From Flavobacterium sp. Root935 (GTDB lineage Bacteria; Bacteroidota; Bacteroidia; Flavobacteriales; Flavobacteriaceae): 64,000 nt of DNA. Location: assembly GCF_001429295.1 (NCBI RefSeq), contig NZ_LMJL01000007.1, positions 245,614 to 309,613 on the forward strand. The letters run 5' to 3'. Shown in pieces: positions 52,399 through 61,692 of the stretch. Made by a program: the position numbers and the translations under genes. Below the pieces are notes generated by a model, which made no database searches, was not told the origin of the DNA, and was given only the letters and a program-made list of their open reading frames with translations. The number at the start of each line of letters is the position of its first letter. Positions within the stretch are counted from its first letter, which is position 1.

Positions 52399-52599
52399 TT
52401 TTTGGTTTTGTTGATTTTCTTACTTCGCAGTCATACTCAAAAAAATTCAATTTGATGTAATGAAGAAAAGTTTGGTTTTGGCATTTATCCGCATTTAAAA
52501 TTACGGATTTAAATATTTTAATCATTTCATTGTTAACACATTACACCAAAATGTTGATACATAAAGTTGAAATGCAAAAAAGATCGATAAAATACCTGT

Positions 52600-52654
52600 T
52601 TTTTAAAATCAAAAATCCCAAATTCTCCCGAGGTTTCGGGACGGAATTTGGGAT
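52600..52654 (-). terminator. glyS terminator
   Basis: On the minus strand ATCCCAAATTC (52654-52644) pairs with GAATTTGGGAT (52625-52615), enclosing a CCCGAAACCTCGGG stem; TTTTTGATTTT follows. Confidence 0.8.
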
Positions 52655-52675
52655 CTAGAGTATAACATGTAAAGA

Positions 52676-54217
52676 TTACATTTTCATTAACCAGTTTTTC
52701 ATCGAAACTTCATTTTCAATAATAGCTCTTAATTCAGTAATTTTTACACGATCTTGTTTCATAGTATCTCTATGACGAATTGTTACTGTTTCGTCTTCAA
52801 TCGTCTGGTGATCTACTGTAATACAGAATGGCGTTCCTAAAGCATCTTGCCTTCTGTAACGACGTCCTACAGCATCTTTCTCATCATATGCCACATTGAA
52901 ATCCCATTTCAAATCTTCAATGATTTTTCTTGAAACTTCTGGCAGACCATCTTTTTTAACCAAAGGCAATACTGCTGCTTTTGTTGGCGCTAAAACTGAC
53001 GGCAATTTTAAAACTGTTCTTGTAGAACCGTCTTCTAATGTTTCTTCTTTTAGTGAAGTTGCAAAAACAGCCAGGAACATACGATCTAAACCAACAGATG
53101 TTTCTACTACATAAGGAACATAGTTTTCGTTTAGTTCAGGATCGAAATATTGTAATTTTCGTCCAGAATATTCTTCGTGAGCTTTTAAATCGAAATCTGT
53201 ACGAGAGTGAATTCCTTCCAATTCTTTAAATCCGAATGGGAAATTAAATTCGATATCCGCTGCCGCATTTGCGTAGTGCGCTAATTTTTCGTGATCGTGA
53301 AAACGGTAATTTTCTTTTCCTAGCCCTAAAGATAAATGCCATTTCAAACGAGTTTCTTTCCAGTATTCGTATGATTTCATTTCTTCTCCTGGACGTACAA
53401 AAAACTGCATTTCCATTTGTTCGAATTCACGCATACGGAAAATAAATTGTCTTGCCACAATTTCATTTCTGAAAGCTTTACCCGTTTGAGCAATTCCGAA
53501 AGGAACTTTCATACGACCAGATTTCTGAACATTTAAAAAGTTAACGAAAATACCCTGCGCCGTTTCTGGACGTAAGTATAAATCCATTGCGTTTTCTGCA
53601 GAAGCTCCAAGTTTTGTTCCGAACATTAAGTTAAATTGTTTTACCTCTGTCCAGTTTTTAGAACCAGTCTCAGGATCAGCAATTTCTAATTCTTCGATCA
53701 AAGCTTTAACATCAGCTAAATCTCCGTTTCCTAAAGAACGACCTAAACGCTCTCTGATTTCTTTTTCTTTAGCTAAATATTCAATTACACGAGCATTTGT
53801 AGTTACAAATTCTTGTTCGTTGAATGCATCGCCAAAACGAGCTTTTGCTTTGTCAATTTCTTTTTGTGCTTTTTGGTGAATTTTTTCAGCATGATCTTCA
53901 ACCAAAACGTCAGCTCTATATCTTTTTTTAGAATCTTTATTATCAATTAATGGATCATTGAATGCATCAACGTGTCCAGAAGCTTTCCAAGTTGTTGGAT
54001 GCATTAATATCGCAGCATCAAGGCCGACAATATTCTCATTCATCTGAACCATTGATTTCCACCAATATTCACGGATATTCTTTTTTAATTCGACACCATT
54101 TTGTGCATAATCATAAACAGCACTCAGTCCGTCGTAAACTTCGCTTGACGGAAAAATAAATCCGTACTCTTTTGCGTGCGAAACCACATTCTTAAATATA
54201 TCTTCTTGTTTTGCCAT
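52676..54217 (-). CDS. glyS: Glycine-tRNA ligase (dimeric type)
   Basis: Class II synthetase that charges tRNA-Gly; at 513 residues it is the eukaryal-like homodimer type, not the bacterial alpha2-beta2 form. Blocks visible are GFIFPSSEVYDGLSAVYDYA at the start, motif 2 in GKAFRNEIVARQFIFRMREF, LYLRPETAQGIFVNF, and motif 3 in VETSVGLDRMFLA. The C-terminal anticodon-binding domain starts near LPSVLAPTKAAVLPL. It is a single gene with its own hairpin terminator. A TATTTTTG box (minus strand, 54225-54232) is close to the start. Symbol use varies between glyS and glyQS. Confidence 0.95.
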   Translation of the reverse strand: MAKQEDIFKNVVSHAKEYGFIFPSSEVYDGLSAVYDYAQNGVELKKNIREYWWKSMVQMNENIVGLDAAILMHPTTWKASGHVDAFNDPLIDNKDSKKRYRADVLVEDHAEKIHQKAQKEIDKAKARFGDAFNEQEFVTTNARVIEYLAKEKEIRERLGRSLGNGDLADVKALIEELEIADPETGSKNWTEVKQFNLMFGTKLGASAENAMDLYLRPETAQGIFVNFLNVQKSGRMKVPFGIAQTGKAFRNEIVARQFIFRMREFEQMEMQFFVRPGEEMKSYEYWKETRLKWHLSLGLGKENYRFHDHEKLAHYANAAADIEFNFPFGFKELEGIHSRTDFDLKAHEEYSGRKLQYFDPELNENYVPYVVETSVGLDRMFLAVFATSLKEETLEDGSTRTVLKLPSVLAPTKAAVLPLVKKDGLPEVSRKIIEDLKWDFNVAYDEKDAVGRRYRRQDALGTPFCITVDHQTIEDETVTIRHRDTMKQDRVKITELRAIIENEVSMKNWLMKM

Positions 54218-54287
54218 AGTGATGCAAAAATATAAAAAGTACCTTTAAAAAAAAGAAAAATAATAAAGATTGAAGTATTGATTTTGT

Positions 54288-54295
54288 TACTTTTG
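54288..54295 (+). promoter_or_regulatory. -7 box for comF
   Basis: TACTTTTG fits TAnnTTTG, 20 bases before the GTG start. A TTG lies 15 bases upstream, shorter than usual spacing. Confidence 0.4.
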
Positions 54296-54315
54296 TAAAT
54301 AAAATCTCTCTTTTT

Positions 54316-54999
54316 GTGATTAATTACCTAATAAATCTATTTTTCCCTAAAGTCTGTGATGGATGCCGAGCTATTTTACTGCAGAATGAAATTGTTTTCT
54401 GTACTTCCTGCCGTCACGAAATGCCTCTTACTCAATATCATTTAGACCCAAAAAATCAAGCTGTAAAAAAGTTTTACGGAAAGATTGATATTCAATTTGC
54501 TTCGACATTCTTATATTTTAATAAAAAGGGAATGGTTCAGGAATTAATTCACAACCTAAAATATAAAGGTCATGAAGAAATTGGAACTGTTTTAGGAAAC
54601 TGGTATGCCGAAGATTTAAAAGAAATTCAATTGGAAATTCCTTTTGATGCTGTAATTCCAGTTCCTTTACATCCAAAAAAATTTAAGGAACGTGGTTATA
54701 ATCAGGTTACAACCTTTGGAAAGGCTTTAGCCGAAGGCTTAAAAATTCCTTATAACGATTCGGTTTTATACCGAAAAAAATATTCTAAAACCCAATCTAA
54801 AAAGAATCTTTTGGGAAGATCTGAAAATCTCGAAAATATTTTTGATGCAGTTTTAACAGAAGAAAATCAGAATAAACATTTTCTAATTGTTGATGATGTC
54901 CTGACAACTGGCGCAACACTCGAAGCTTGTTCTAGAGCATTACTAAAAATTCCAGGAGCAAAAATTAGTATTGTCTGCATGGCGATGGCGAACTCTTAG
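54316..54999 (+). CDS. comF: ComF-family phosphoribosyltransferase-like protein
   Basis: The 227-residue product starts with GTG. An N-terminal four-Cys zinc finger (VCDGC, then FCTSC near residues 30-33) and a phosphoribosyltransferase-like domain with the PRPP loop FLIVDDVLTTGATLEAC near the C-terminus define the ComF family. The family is needed for DNA uptake in naturally competent bacteria (DNA handling in the cytoplasm), but the gene is widespread and may have other roles. It converges on the reprolysin gene through a shared terminator. No other competence genes are in the window. Confidence 0.9.
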   Translation: MINYLINLFFPKVCDGCRAILLQNEIVFCTSCRHEMPLTQYHLDPKNQAVKKFYGKIDIQFASTFLYFNKKGMVQELIHNLKYKGHEEIGTVLGNWYAEDLKEIQLEIPFDAVIPVPLHPKKFKERGYNQVTTFGKALAEGLKIPYNDSVLYRKKYSKTQSKKNLLGRSENLENIFDAVLTEENQNKHFLIVDDVLTTGATLEACSRALLKIPGAKISIVCMAMANS

Positions 55000-55016
55000 C
55001 GTAAAATTTCAATAAA

Positions 55017-55055
55017 AAAATCCAAATTCCAGCTTTTATTGGAATTTGGATTTTA
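55017..55055. terminator. Bidirectional terminator, comF / reprolysin gene
   Basis: AAATCCAAATTCCA (55018-55031) pairs with TGGAATTTGGATTT (55040-55053); A-run and T-rich flanks serve both strands. It resembles the hairpins at 7513 and 48241. Confidence 0.85.
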
Positions 55056-55075
55056 AATCTTTGGTTTTTAAAATT

Positions 55076-57757
55076 TTAATTCACCAAAATTTTCCTGATT
55101 GTTCTTTTATCTCCATCAATAACTGTAACTAGATATACTCCATTTGGTACATTTGGTAATTGAATATCTTGAATAAAATATCCTGAACCTTGAAAAGTAT
55201 TACTGTAAACGTATTTTCCCAAAATATCATGAACATAAATTTTTATCTCTTTTACTGAATCTCGGTTAAATTGAATGGTAAAATTTCCTTTGTTTGGATT
55301 TGGATACAAGGCAAAATCTATATTTTCAAAATCTGAATTTCCAAGTGTATACGTTCTATTGCAGATGTTGACTGAAGCAGAATTTATTGTTCCTAAAGCT
55401 CCAAGAACTGCATCTCGCACTCTAAAAGTCCAATTTCCTTGTTGATTTTCTCCATTAAAAGCACTTAATAAACTAGCTGGAATTACAATTTGACTTGTAG
55501 TCGCATTACAATTTAAAGCAGTTCCGCTGTCATCAAACTGAAGTGCTAGAGTTGAATTTGTACTGCCGCAGCTTTTATTAAATAAACTTACAACTGTTCC
55601 ACTTGGACTTACAATCTGAATTTCAAGATCTGAAAATCTTGCATGCGTAACATTCACAGATACATTTACATCTGAGATAGTTCCTGTTGACGCTGGCACT
55701 GCAACGGTTTTACTTATGAAAGTGCTTCCGTTACCAGTCGAATATCCGCCTTCAAAATTATATGTAGAACAACTTGTAGAAACTGTATAGCCAACTGCAA
55801 ATGGATTACTATTTACAGCATAATAAATATTATTTACAGGTTCTATCAAAACTCTGCAATTAGTAGACGCATCAATATTCGATGGAATTAATATAGTCTC
55901 AGAACCGTCATTTAAAGTATTTGCAGCTAGTATAATCGGAAACGTTAAACCTCCATCTAGAGATAATTTTATATTGACATTTGTAGAGCCTGGAAGCGTA
56001 TTTGTATTGTTGACACTCCAAGTAACCGTTTGTGTTGATCCTTTTTCCCAGCCAACATTATCAACATTCTGAGAAGTTAGCGCAAACGGTCCTGCAGAAG
56101 CACTTACTGTAACAACCATTGCATCTGTATTGGTTTGAGCTGTTCCTTCTGGCGCGTTATCTCTTCCTGTTAAAGTAAAATTCATTGTTTTTGCTATAGA
56201 CGAAACAGATTCCCAAGTTGTCGTCAACTGATTGTTTAGCACAGAACTCAAAGCTGGCATATAACGAACTGGTGAAGTTGTGGGCGGGAGTGATCTAAAC
56301 ATTGGTCCGTCTGGTTTTGTTGGATAAGCAATACTATTAGATCCAAAAGTGGTAATTGCACTGTCAAACTGCTCCCAAGTGTAGGTTATAGAATTACCTT
56401 CGGAATCTGAGCCCGTTCCTGTTAAAACAAAAGGTGTACTTATAGGAATTGTGTAATCTGCTCCTGCGTTTATTATTGGCGGATTATTAGTTATAGCAGT
56501 AGTTACCGGACAAGTTTTCCCCGCTAAATTATTCTGTATTTGATTGATACTTCCGTAAGAAAAATAATCATCAGAATTACTTTGAACATCATAATTTCTT
56601 GTTACTCCAGCATAGGCCATAATTGTAGAACCGCTTCCTGGTTCATATTGTGTTCCTGTTCCTTCTCCGGCATGAGAAAAAGTGTGCGATCCTCCCAATT
56701 GATGCCCCATTTCGTGAGCAACAAAATCGATATCAAAAGTATCTCCTTGAGGTTTTGCATCAGATGGTGAAGTATAGGCACTCCCTTTTCCTAAAGGAAC
56801 ACTAGAAGTTGGGTTTACGCACACACAGCCAATACAATTTGCATTACCGCCTCCGCCCGAACCTCCGAACAAATGTCCAATATCATAATTAGCACTACCA
56901 ATTACATTCGTCAAAGTAGTCTGAACTTCTTGCCCCCAAGTTCCTCCAGGATCTGCTGCCCCAACTGATGGAACAGAATAAGGATCTGTAGAAGCATCTG
57001 TATAAATAACTGCATCATTATTAGCAATCAAAACAACTTTTACAGAAAGATCTCTATCAAAAACACCATTCACTCTAGTTAAGGTTGCATTCATACCTGC
57101 TAATGCTCCGGCTTTTGTTCCGCCAAAAAAGGCTGTATATTCTCCCGTACACGATAATGCTAAACGAAATGTTTTAAATTGTTTGGCATTAGAAGTTGTT
57201 TTTGCTGTATTTGATGCTTTATTTTCTGAAACTAAATTGGCTGTTTTACAATCCAATCGCATTTTCGAATCTGCATTATCTGCAGATTTAAACAGAACAT
57301 ATTCTGATTTATCATCTGGATTTTGTTCAATATATTCTGTTGGTTTTGCCACACGAAAAACCATGGTCTGCAATCCGATTGGAGCAACACTAAAATGTAT
57401 TTTAGCATTTTTATCATCTATTCCTCTTCCTTCATAAGCTCTAATTTCTGGATATTTGGCTTGCAATTCAGGATCAAAATTAGAGGATTCCCAAACCGAA
57501 AAACGTTCTAAAGTTCCTTCTGTATTCGGAATCGTTATTTCGGTTGTATTGCTTAAAGCCGATTTACTTGTAGTTGAGGCAAGTTTGGCACTAAGCAGAT
57601 CTGCATTTAATTTATAATACAGTTTTCCCGAATCTAAAACGTTTGCTTTTCGCGAAAGCGATGATGAAGAAGTTACTTTTTGCCATAAAACATTGTTTTG
57701 AGCTTTCATGTTTATGCAGCAAAAAATAAGAAATATATAAAGTAATAGTTTTTTCAT
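55076..57757 (-). CDS. Reprolysin-like zinc metalloprotease with P-domain and T9SS sorting domain
   Basis: A secreted 893-residue protein. The signal peptide ends near MKAQ (residue 20). A pro-region (to about 195) precedes the metzincin domain, whose zinc site reads AHEMGHQLGGSHTFSH (near 350), preceded by LFGGSGGGGNANCIGC. Ig-like domains (about 430-650), a proprotein-convertase P-domain (about 665-800, with FSDLEIQIVSPSGT and GNWTFRVRDAVLG) and a T9SS type A sorting domain (FALYPNPNKGNFTIQF near 820) complete it. It would be exported by T9SS and act outside the cell as a protease. It is a single gene. Confidence 0.93.
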   Translation of the reverse strand: MKKLLLYIFLIFCCINMKAQNNVLWQKVTSSSSLSRKANVLDSGKLYYKLNADLLSAKLASTTSKSALSNTTEITIPNTEGTLERFSVWESSNFDPELQAKYPEIRAYEGRGIDDKNAKIHFSVAPIGLQTMVFRVAKPTEYIEQNPDDKSEYVLFKSADNADSKMRLDCKTANLVSENKASNTAKTTSNAKQFKTFRLALSCTGEYTAFFGGTKAGALAGMNATLTRVNGVFDRDLSVKVVLIANNDAVIYTDASTDPYSVPSVGAADPGGTWGQEVQTTLTNVIGSANYDIGHLFGGSGGGGNANCIGCVCVNPTSSVPLGKGSAYTSPSDAKPQGDTFDIDFVAHEMGHQLGGSHTFSHAGEGTGTQYEPGSGSTIMAYAGVTRNYDVQSNSDDYFSYGSINQIQNNLAGKTCPVTTAITNNPPIINAGADYTIPISTPFVLTGTGSDSEGNSITYTWEQFDSAITTFGSNSIAYPTKPDGPMFRSLPPTTSPVRYMPALSSVLNNQLTTTWESVSSIAKTMNFTLTGRDNAPEGTAQTNTDAMVVTVSASAGPFALTSQNVDNVGWEKGSTQTVTWSVNNTNTLPGSTNVNIKLSLDGGLTFPIILAANTLNDGSETILIPSNIDASTNCRVLIEPVNNIYYAVNSNPFAVGYTVSTSCSTYNFEGGYSTGNGSTFISKTVAVPASTGTISDVNVSVNVTHARFSDLEIQIVSPSGTVVSLFNKSCGSTNSTLALQFDDSGTALNCNATTSQIVIPASLLSAFNGENQQGNWTFRVRDAVLGALGTINSASVNICNRTYTLGNSDFENIDFALYPNPNKGNFTIQFNRDSVKEIKIYVHDILGKYVYSNTFQGSGYFIQDIQLPNVPNGVYLVTVIDGDKRTIRKILVN

Positions 57758-57923
57758 ACTCTGTAAGATATAATATCAAAATTACTTCAATTAATTTAAA
57801 TTGTACAATATATAAGACAATTAATGTTATTTAATCGACGAGTCAGCTTATTTTCACAAAAAGAAAAGCATAACTCAACGAAAATTCAATTTATCAGAGT
57901 ATTAAATTTAAAACAGAATAGTA

Positions 57924-57931
57924 TAAATTTG
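57924..57931 (+). promoter_or_regulatory. -7 box for ribF
   Basis: TAAATTTG fits TAnnTTTG, 21 bases before the TTG start; no clear -33. I see no FMN riboswitch. Confidence 0.45.
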
Positions 57932-57952
57932 CAGCATCTTAAATAATTTGTT

Positions 57953-58882
57953 TTGAAGCTCTTTCATTCTATAAACGATTTTCAGTCAACCAAGAAAACA
58001 ATTTTAACTCTTGGTACCTTTGACGGCGTGCATATTGGTCATAAAAAAATTCTGGAACGAATTACACAAAATACTGAAAACGGAAAATACGAAAGTCTTG
58101 TACTTACTTTTTTTCCGCATCCACGAATGGTTCTGCAAGAAAAATCAGAGATCAAATTGCTGAATACTATTAGCGAAAAAACAGAACTCCTTGAGGCAAC
58201 TGGTATAGAAAACTTAATTGTTCATCCGTTTAACGAAAGTTTTTCAAGATTGACTGCAGAAGAGTTTGTTCATACTATTTTGGTGGATAAATTCCAGATT
58301 CAGAAAATTATTATTGGACATGATCATCGTTTTGGACGCAATCGAACTGCTAACATTGATGATTTAATTGCTTTTGGAAAAGAGTATGATTTTGAAGTAG
58401 AACAAATATCTGCCGAAGAAATTCAAGATGTTTCGGTAAGTTCTACTAAAATCAGAAATGCTTTAAAAGAAGGAAATATGGCTTTGGCCAACGAATATCT
58501 AGGATACAATTACTTTTTAAACGGAACGGTGGTAAAAGGAAAACAACTGGGAAGAACTATTAGTTTTCCTACTGCAAATATTTACATCGAAGAAGATTAT
58601 AAACTAATTCCAAAAATTGGTGTTTATGTTGTAGAAGCTTTTATAAACGAAGAAATTGTTTATGGAATGATGAATATTGGCTTTAACCCTACGGTTAATG
58701 GTGATAAACAGACTATAGAAGTTCATCTTTTTAATTTCGACAAAGACATTTACGATCAAAATATTAAAGTTTCATTGCTGCATTATATTCGCGAAGAACA
58801 AAAATTTGGTTCTGTAGATGCGTTAAAAGCGCAGCTTCATCAAGATCAAATTGAGGCCTTGGCTTTCATAAATCTTCTTTAA
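57953..58882 (+). CDS. ribF: Bifunctional riboflavin kinase / FAD synthetase
   Basis: Makes FMN and then FAD from riboflavin in the cytoplasm. The 309-residue product starts at a TTG codon (MKLFHSINDFQ in the predicted protein). The N-terminal nucleotidyl-transferase domain has LGTFDGVHIGHKKIL and IIGHDHRFGRNR, and the linker has VSSTKIRNAL. The C-terminal riboflavin kinase domain shows GRTISFPTANI and GMMNIGFNPTV. Length and domain order are as expected. It is followed by a small membrane protein gene on the same strand, 117 bp on, perhaps on a shared transcript. Confidence 0.95.
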   Translation: MKLFHSINDFQSTKKTILTLGTFDGVHIGHKKILERITQNTENGKYESLVLTFFPHPRMVLQEKSEIKLLNTISEKTELLEATGIENLIVHPFNESFSRLTAEEFVHTILVDKFQIQKIIIGHDHRFGRNRTANIDDLIAFGKEYDFEVEQISAEEIQDVSVSSTKIRNALKEGNMALANEYLGYNYFLNGTVVKGKQLGRTISFPTANIYIEEDYKLIPKIGVYVVEAFINEEIVYGMMNIGFNPTVNGDKQTIEVHLFNFDKDIYDQNIKVSLLHYIREEQKFGSVDALKAQLHQDQIEALAFINLL

Positions 58883-58999
58883 AAAAATCGCATCTTATAG
58901 TTTTTGCTGTTTTTAAATCATCGTAGTTATTTTTTTAGTAAATTTGATAGAAGACTGTTTTTCAAATATTTACTATTAACTTCTTTAAAAATAAGCACT

Positions 59000-59437
59000 A
59001 TGAAACTACCTAAAGAAATTACCAACGGTTTTTTGATTTTTCTCGGAATCGGCATTTATTTTTTATTGATGAATGTACTAGGGTTAGCAAATTTGTTTTA
59101 TCTAAGAACACTTAACGTATTCTTTATATTCTATGGTGTAAACAGAACAATGCAGATGAACCTTCGTGAAGGAGAAACCAATTTTGTATCTAATGCTGTT
59201 TCTGCAATGGCTACGTCTGTAGTCGGCGTATCGATGAGTGTATTTGGCTTATTGGTTTACAGTTATGCTCGAGGCGGAGACGCATATGTAAGAACTCTAT
59301 CTGAAACATTTCTGTTCGGAGGAAATCCATCAGTACCAACTTATTGTATTTGTTTATTGTTTGAAGGAATTGCTTCATCTGTAATCGTCACTTTAATGAT
59401 GATGCTGTACTGGAATAATAAATATGCTGCTGATTAA
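59000..59437 (+). CDS. Small integral membrane protein of unknown function
   Basis: I start at the ATG at 59000 (145 residues); the longer frame from 58904 adds an unlikely leader that overlaps the spacer. Four hydrophobic segments are seen, roughly at residues 9-27, 30-46, 65-88 and 115-138 (GFLIFLGIGIYFLLMNVLG, FFIFYGVNRTM, SVVGVSMSVFGLLVYSY, SSVIVTLMMMLYW). No motif marks a transporter or enzyme. It lies behind ribF and is closed by a strong terminator before bioB. Function unknown. Confidence 0.75.
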   Translation: MKLPKEITNGFLIFLGIGIYFLLMNVLGLANLFYLRTLNVFFIFYGVNRTMQMNLREGETNFVSNAVSAMATSVVGVSMSVFGLLVYSYARGGDAYVRTLSETFLFGGNPSVPTYCICLLFEGIASSVIVTLMMMLYWNNKYAAD

Positions 59438-59463
59438 ATAATCAAAAATAAAAACACACTTTG

Positions 59464-59519
59464 ACACTCTAAAAATCATAGAAATTCTTAATTCTATGAT
59501 TTTAGAGTGTTTCTTTTTT
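59464..59519 (+). terminator. Terminator after the membrane-protein gene
   Basis: ACACTCTAAAAATCATAGAA pairs with TTCTATGATTTTAGAGTGT (one bulged A), followed by TTCTTTTTT. Confidence 0.85.
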
Positions 59520-59610
59520 GAAAAAAAGTTGAAAATCTTCATTTTTAATAAGCTAATAAATCTGTTATCATAATTTACTTACTTTTAATGCTCCAAAAAA
59601 CAATTTATCC

Positions 59611-60699
59611 ATGAGCATTACAAAACATAACTGGACAAAAGACGAAATAATTGCCATCTACAATAAACCATTGATGGATCTGCTTTATGAAGCAGCTACA
59701 ATTCACAGACAGCAACACGACCCAAACGTAGTTCAAGTCTCCACTTTACTTTCTATAAAAACAGGCGGATGTCCAGAAGATTGTGGCTATTGTCCGCAGG
59801 CTGCAAGATACAATACGGGAGTTGAAGGAAATGATCTAATGACTGTAAGTCAGGTAAAAGCTCAAGCTTTGAGAGCTAAATCTAATGGATCTTCTCGTGT
59901 CTGCATGGGAGCAGCTTGGAGAAATGTAAAAGATGGTGAAGAATTTGATCAGGTTTTAGAAATGGTCCGTACGATTAACAAACTTGATATGGAAGTTTGC
60001 TGCACTTTAGGAATGCTTACAGAAAATCAGGCGCATCGTTTGGCAGAAGCAGGTTTATATGCTTATAATCACAACTTAGATACATCTGAAGAATATTATA
60101 AAGATGTAATTTCAACTCGTGGTTTTGAGGACCGTTTACAAACTATTGAAAATGTTCGCAAAACAAATGTTACAGTTTGCAGCGGAGGAATTATCGGAAT
60201 GGGAGAAAGTATTGAAGACAGAGCTGGAATGCTTGTAGCTCTTTCTACTTTAAATCCACAGCCAGAATCTGTTCCAATTAATGCATTGGTGGCAGTTGAG
60301 GGAACTCCAATGGAAGAAGAAAAACCAGTTGAAATCTGGGAAATGATTCGCATGGTTGCCACTACACGAATTGTAATGCCAGAAACACAAGTTCGTTTGT
60401 CTGCAGGAAGAACAAATATGTCACGTGAAGGTCAGGCAATGTGCTTTTTTGCAGGAGCAAATTCGATATTTGCAGGAGATAAATTACTTACTACTCCAAA
60501 TCCTGATGTAAATGAGGATATGAAAATGTTCGAAACTTTGGGAATGATGGCGCAAAAACCTTTTATTAAAATAATGCAGCCCAAAACAGTTGAAGCTTCC
60601 GATTCTCAATTTAATTCTTTGGGAGAAAAACCTAAATGGTCACGACCAAATCATAAAATAGAAAGAAATATTGATGCTTCGATCAGATCAAAAAAATAA
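59611..60699 (+). CDS. bioB: Biotin synthase
   Basis: Radical-SAM enzyme that inserts sulfur into dethiobiotin. The 362-residue product has the CxxxCxxC cluster motif in GGCPEDCGYCPQAARY (about 53-62). The [2Fe-2S] ligand regions follow: SRVCMGAAW, VCCTLGM, TVCSGGIIGMGE. The last conserved Arg is in VRLSAGRTNMS, and YNHNLDTSEEYY is the standard substrate region. The other biotin genes are not in view, so the pathway is split in the genome. No BirA-type operator was recognised upstream. The gene is followed after 80 bp by a cupin-domain gene on the same strand. Confidence 0.97.
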   Translation: MSITKHNWTKDEIIAIYNKPLMDLLYEAATIHRQQHDPNVVQVSTLLSIKTGGCPEDCGYCPQAARYNTGVEGNDLMTVSQVKAQALRAKSNGSSRVCMGAAWRNVKDGEEFDQVLEMVRTINKLDMEVCCTLGMLTENQAHRLAEAGLYAYNHNLDTSEEYYKDVISTRGFEDRLQTIENVRKTNVTVCSGGIIGMGESIEDRAGMLVALSTLNPQPESVPINALVAVEGTPMEEEKPVEIWEMIRMVATTRIVMPETQVRLSAGRTNMSREGQAMCFFAGANSIFAGDKLLTTPNPDVNEDMKMFETLGMMAQKPFIKIMQPKTVEASDSQFNSLGEKPKWSRPNHKIERNIDASIRSKK

Positions 60700-60779
60700 T
60701 TAAAAGAGTTAATAAATTTCAATAAATATTATTAAATTGCTTATGCACAGAGTTATAAGCAATTTTTTTATTTATAAAA

Positions 60780-61646
60780 ATGAAATTAAAAGAAATAGAA
60801 AGGGTTAAGAAAATCTCTAAAGAAGATTTTATTTCCCAATATGTAAAAAAACAAATTCCAGTTGTTGTTGAAGAACTGACCGAAGACTGGCCGGCTTATC
60901 AAAAATGGAAATTATCCTATATTAATGATATCGCAGGTGATATCACCGTTCCTTTGTACGATGATAGGCCTGTAAACCATGAAGAAGGATTTAATGAAGC
61001 TCATATGAAAATGAAAATGAGCGACTATATTAACCTTTTAGAATCAAAACCCACCAATTACCGCATTTTTCTTTATAATTTAATGAAGGATGTGCCGACG
61101 CTAAAAAATGATTTTTTATGGCCGGATATTGGTCTCAAATTAGTCAAACAATTACCAATGCTTTTTTTTGGTGGAGAAAATGCAAGGGTTTTTATGCATT
61201 ACGATATTGATTATTCTAATATTCTTCATTTTCATTTTCATGGAGAAAAGCAGTGTATGATTTTCGCACCAGACCAGTCAAAATATATGTATAAAGTACC
61301 TCATGCTTTAATTTCGAGAGAAGATATTGATTTTGATAATCCTGATTATGAAAAATTTCCTGCTCTAAAAAATGCTGAAGGATATATTACGAATCTAAAA
61401 CATGGAGAAATGTTATATATGCCAGAAGGATATTGGCATTATATGAAGTATTTGACACCTGGTTTTTCTATGAGTCTTCGTGCTTTTCCTAAAAATATTG
61501 CCAATCTATCTAAAGCCGCCTATAATGTTTTTATTATGCGTCATTTTGATATTATGATGCGAAAAATTAAAGGCCAGAAATGGATTGATTATAAAAACGA
61601 AAAGGCGATTACAAATACAAACGAAAATTTACGCCGTAGCGCTTAA
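60780..61646 (+). CDS. Cupin-like (JmjC-type) domain protein
   Basis: A cytoplasmic 288-residue protein of the cupin_8/JmjC-like family, which are mostly Fe(II)/2-oxoglutarate oxygenases. The first metal block is FMHYDIDYSNILHFHFHGEK, with the HxD pair near residue 141. The second is EMLYMPEGYWHYMKYL, with the distal His near 220. The N-terminal ISKEDFISQYVKKQIPVVVE is the usual opening. Both metal blocks are intact, so activity as a hydroxylase is plausible; the substrate could be a protein or small molecule. It lies 80 bp after bioB and may share its transcript. Confidence 0.85.
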   Translation: MKLKEIERVKKISKEDFISQYVKKQIPVVVEELTEDWPAYQKWKLSYINDIAGDITVPLYDDRPVNHEEGFNEAHMKMKMSDYINLLESKPTNYRIFLYNLMKDVPTLKNDFLWPDIGLKLVKQLPMLFFGGENARVFMHYDIDYSNILHFHFHGEKQCMIFAPDQSKYMYKVPHALISREDIDFDNPDYEKFPALKNAEGYITNLKHGEMLYMPEGYWHYMKYLTPGFSMSLRAFPKNIANLSKAAYNVFIMRHFDIMMRKIKGQKWIDYKNEKAITNTNENLRRSA

Positions 61647-61650
61647 TAAT

Positions 61651-61690
61651 AAAAAAATCGGTTGAGTTTTAATTCCCAACCGATTTTTTA
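61651..61690. terminator. Bidirectional terminator, cupin gene / T9SS protein gene
   Basis: AAAAAATCGGTTG (61652-61664) pairs with CAACCGATTTTTT (61677-61689), symmetric A/T runs. Confidence 0.9.
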
Positions 61691-61692
61691 CT

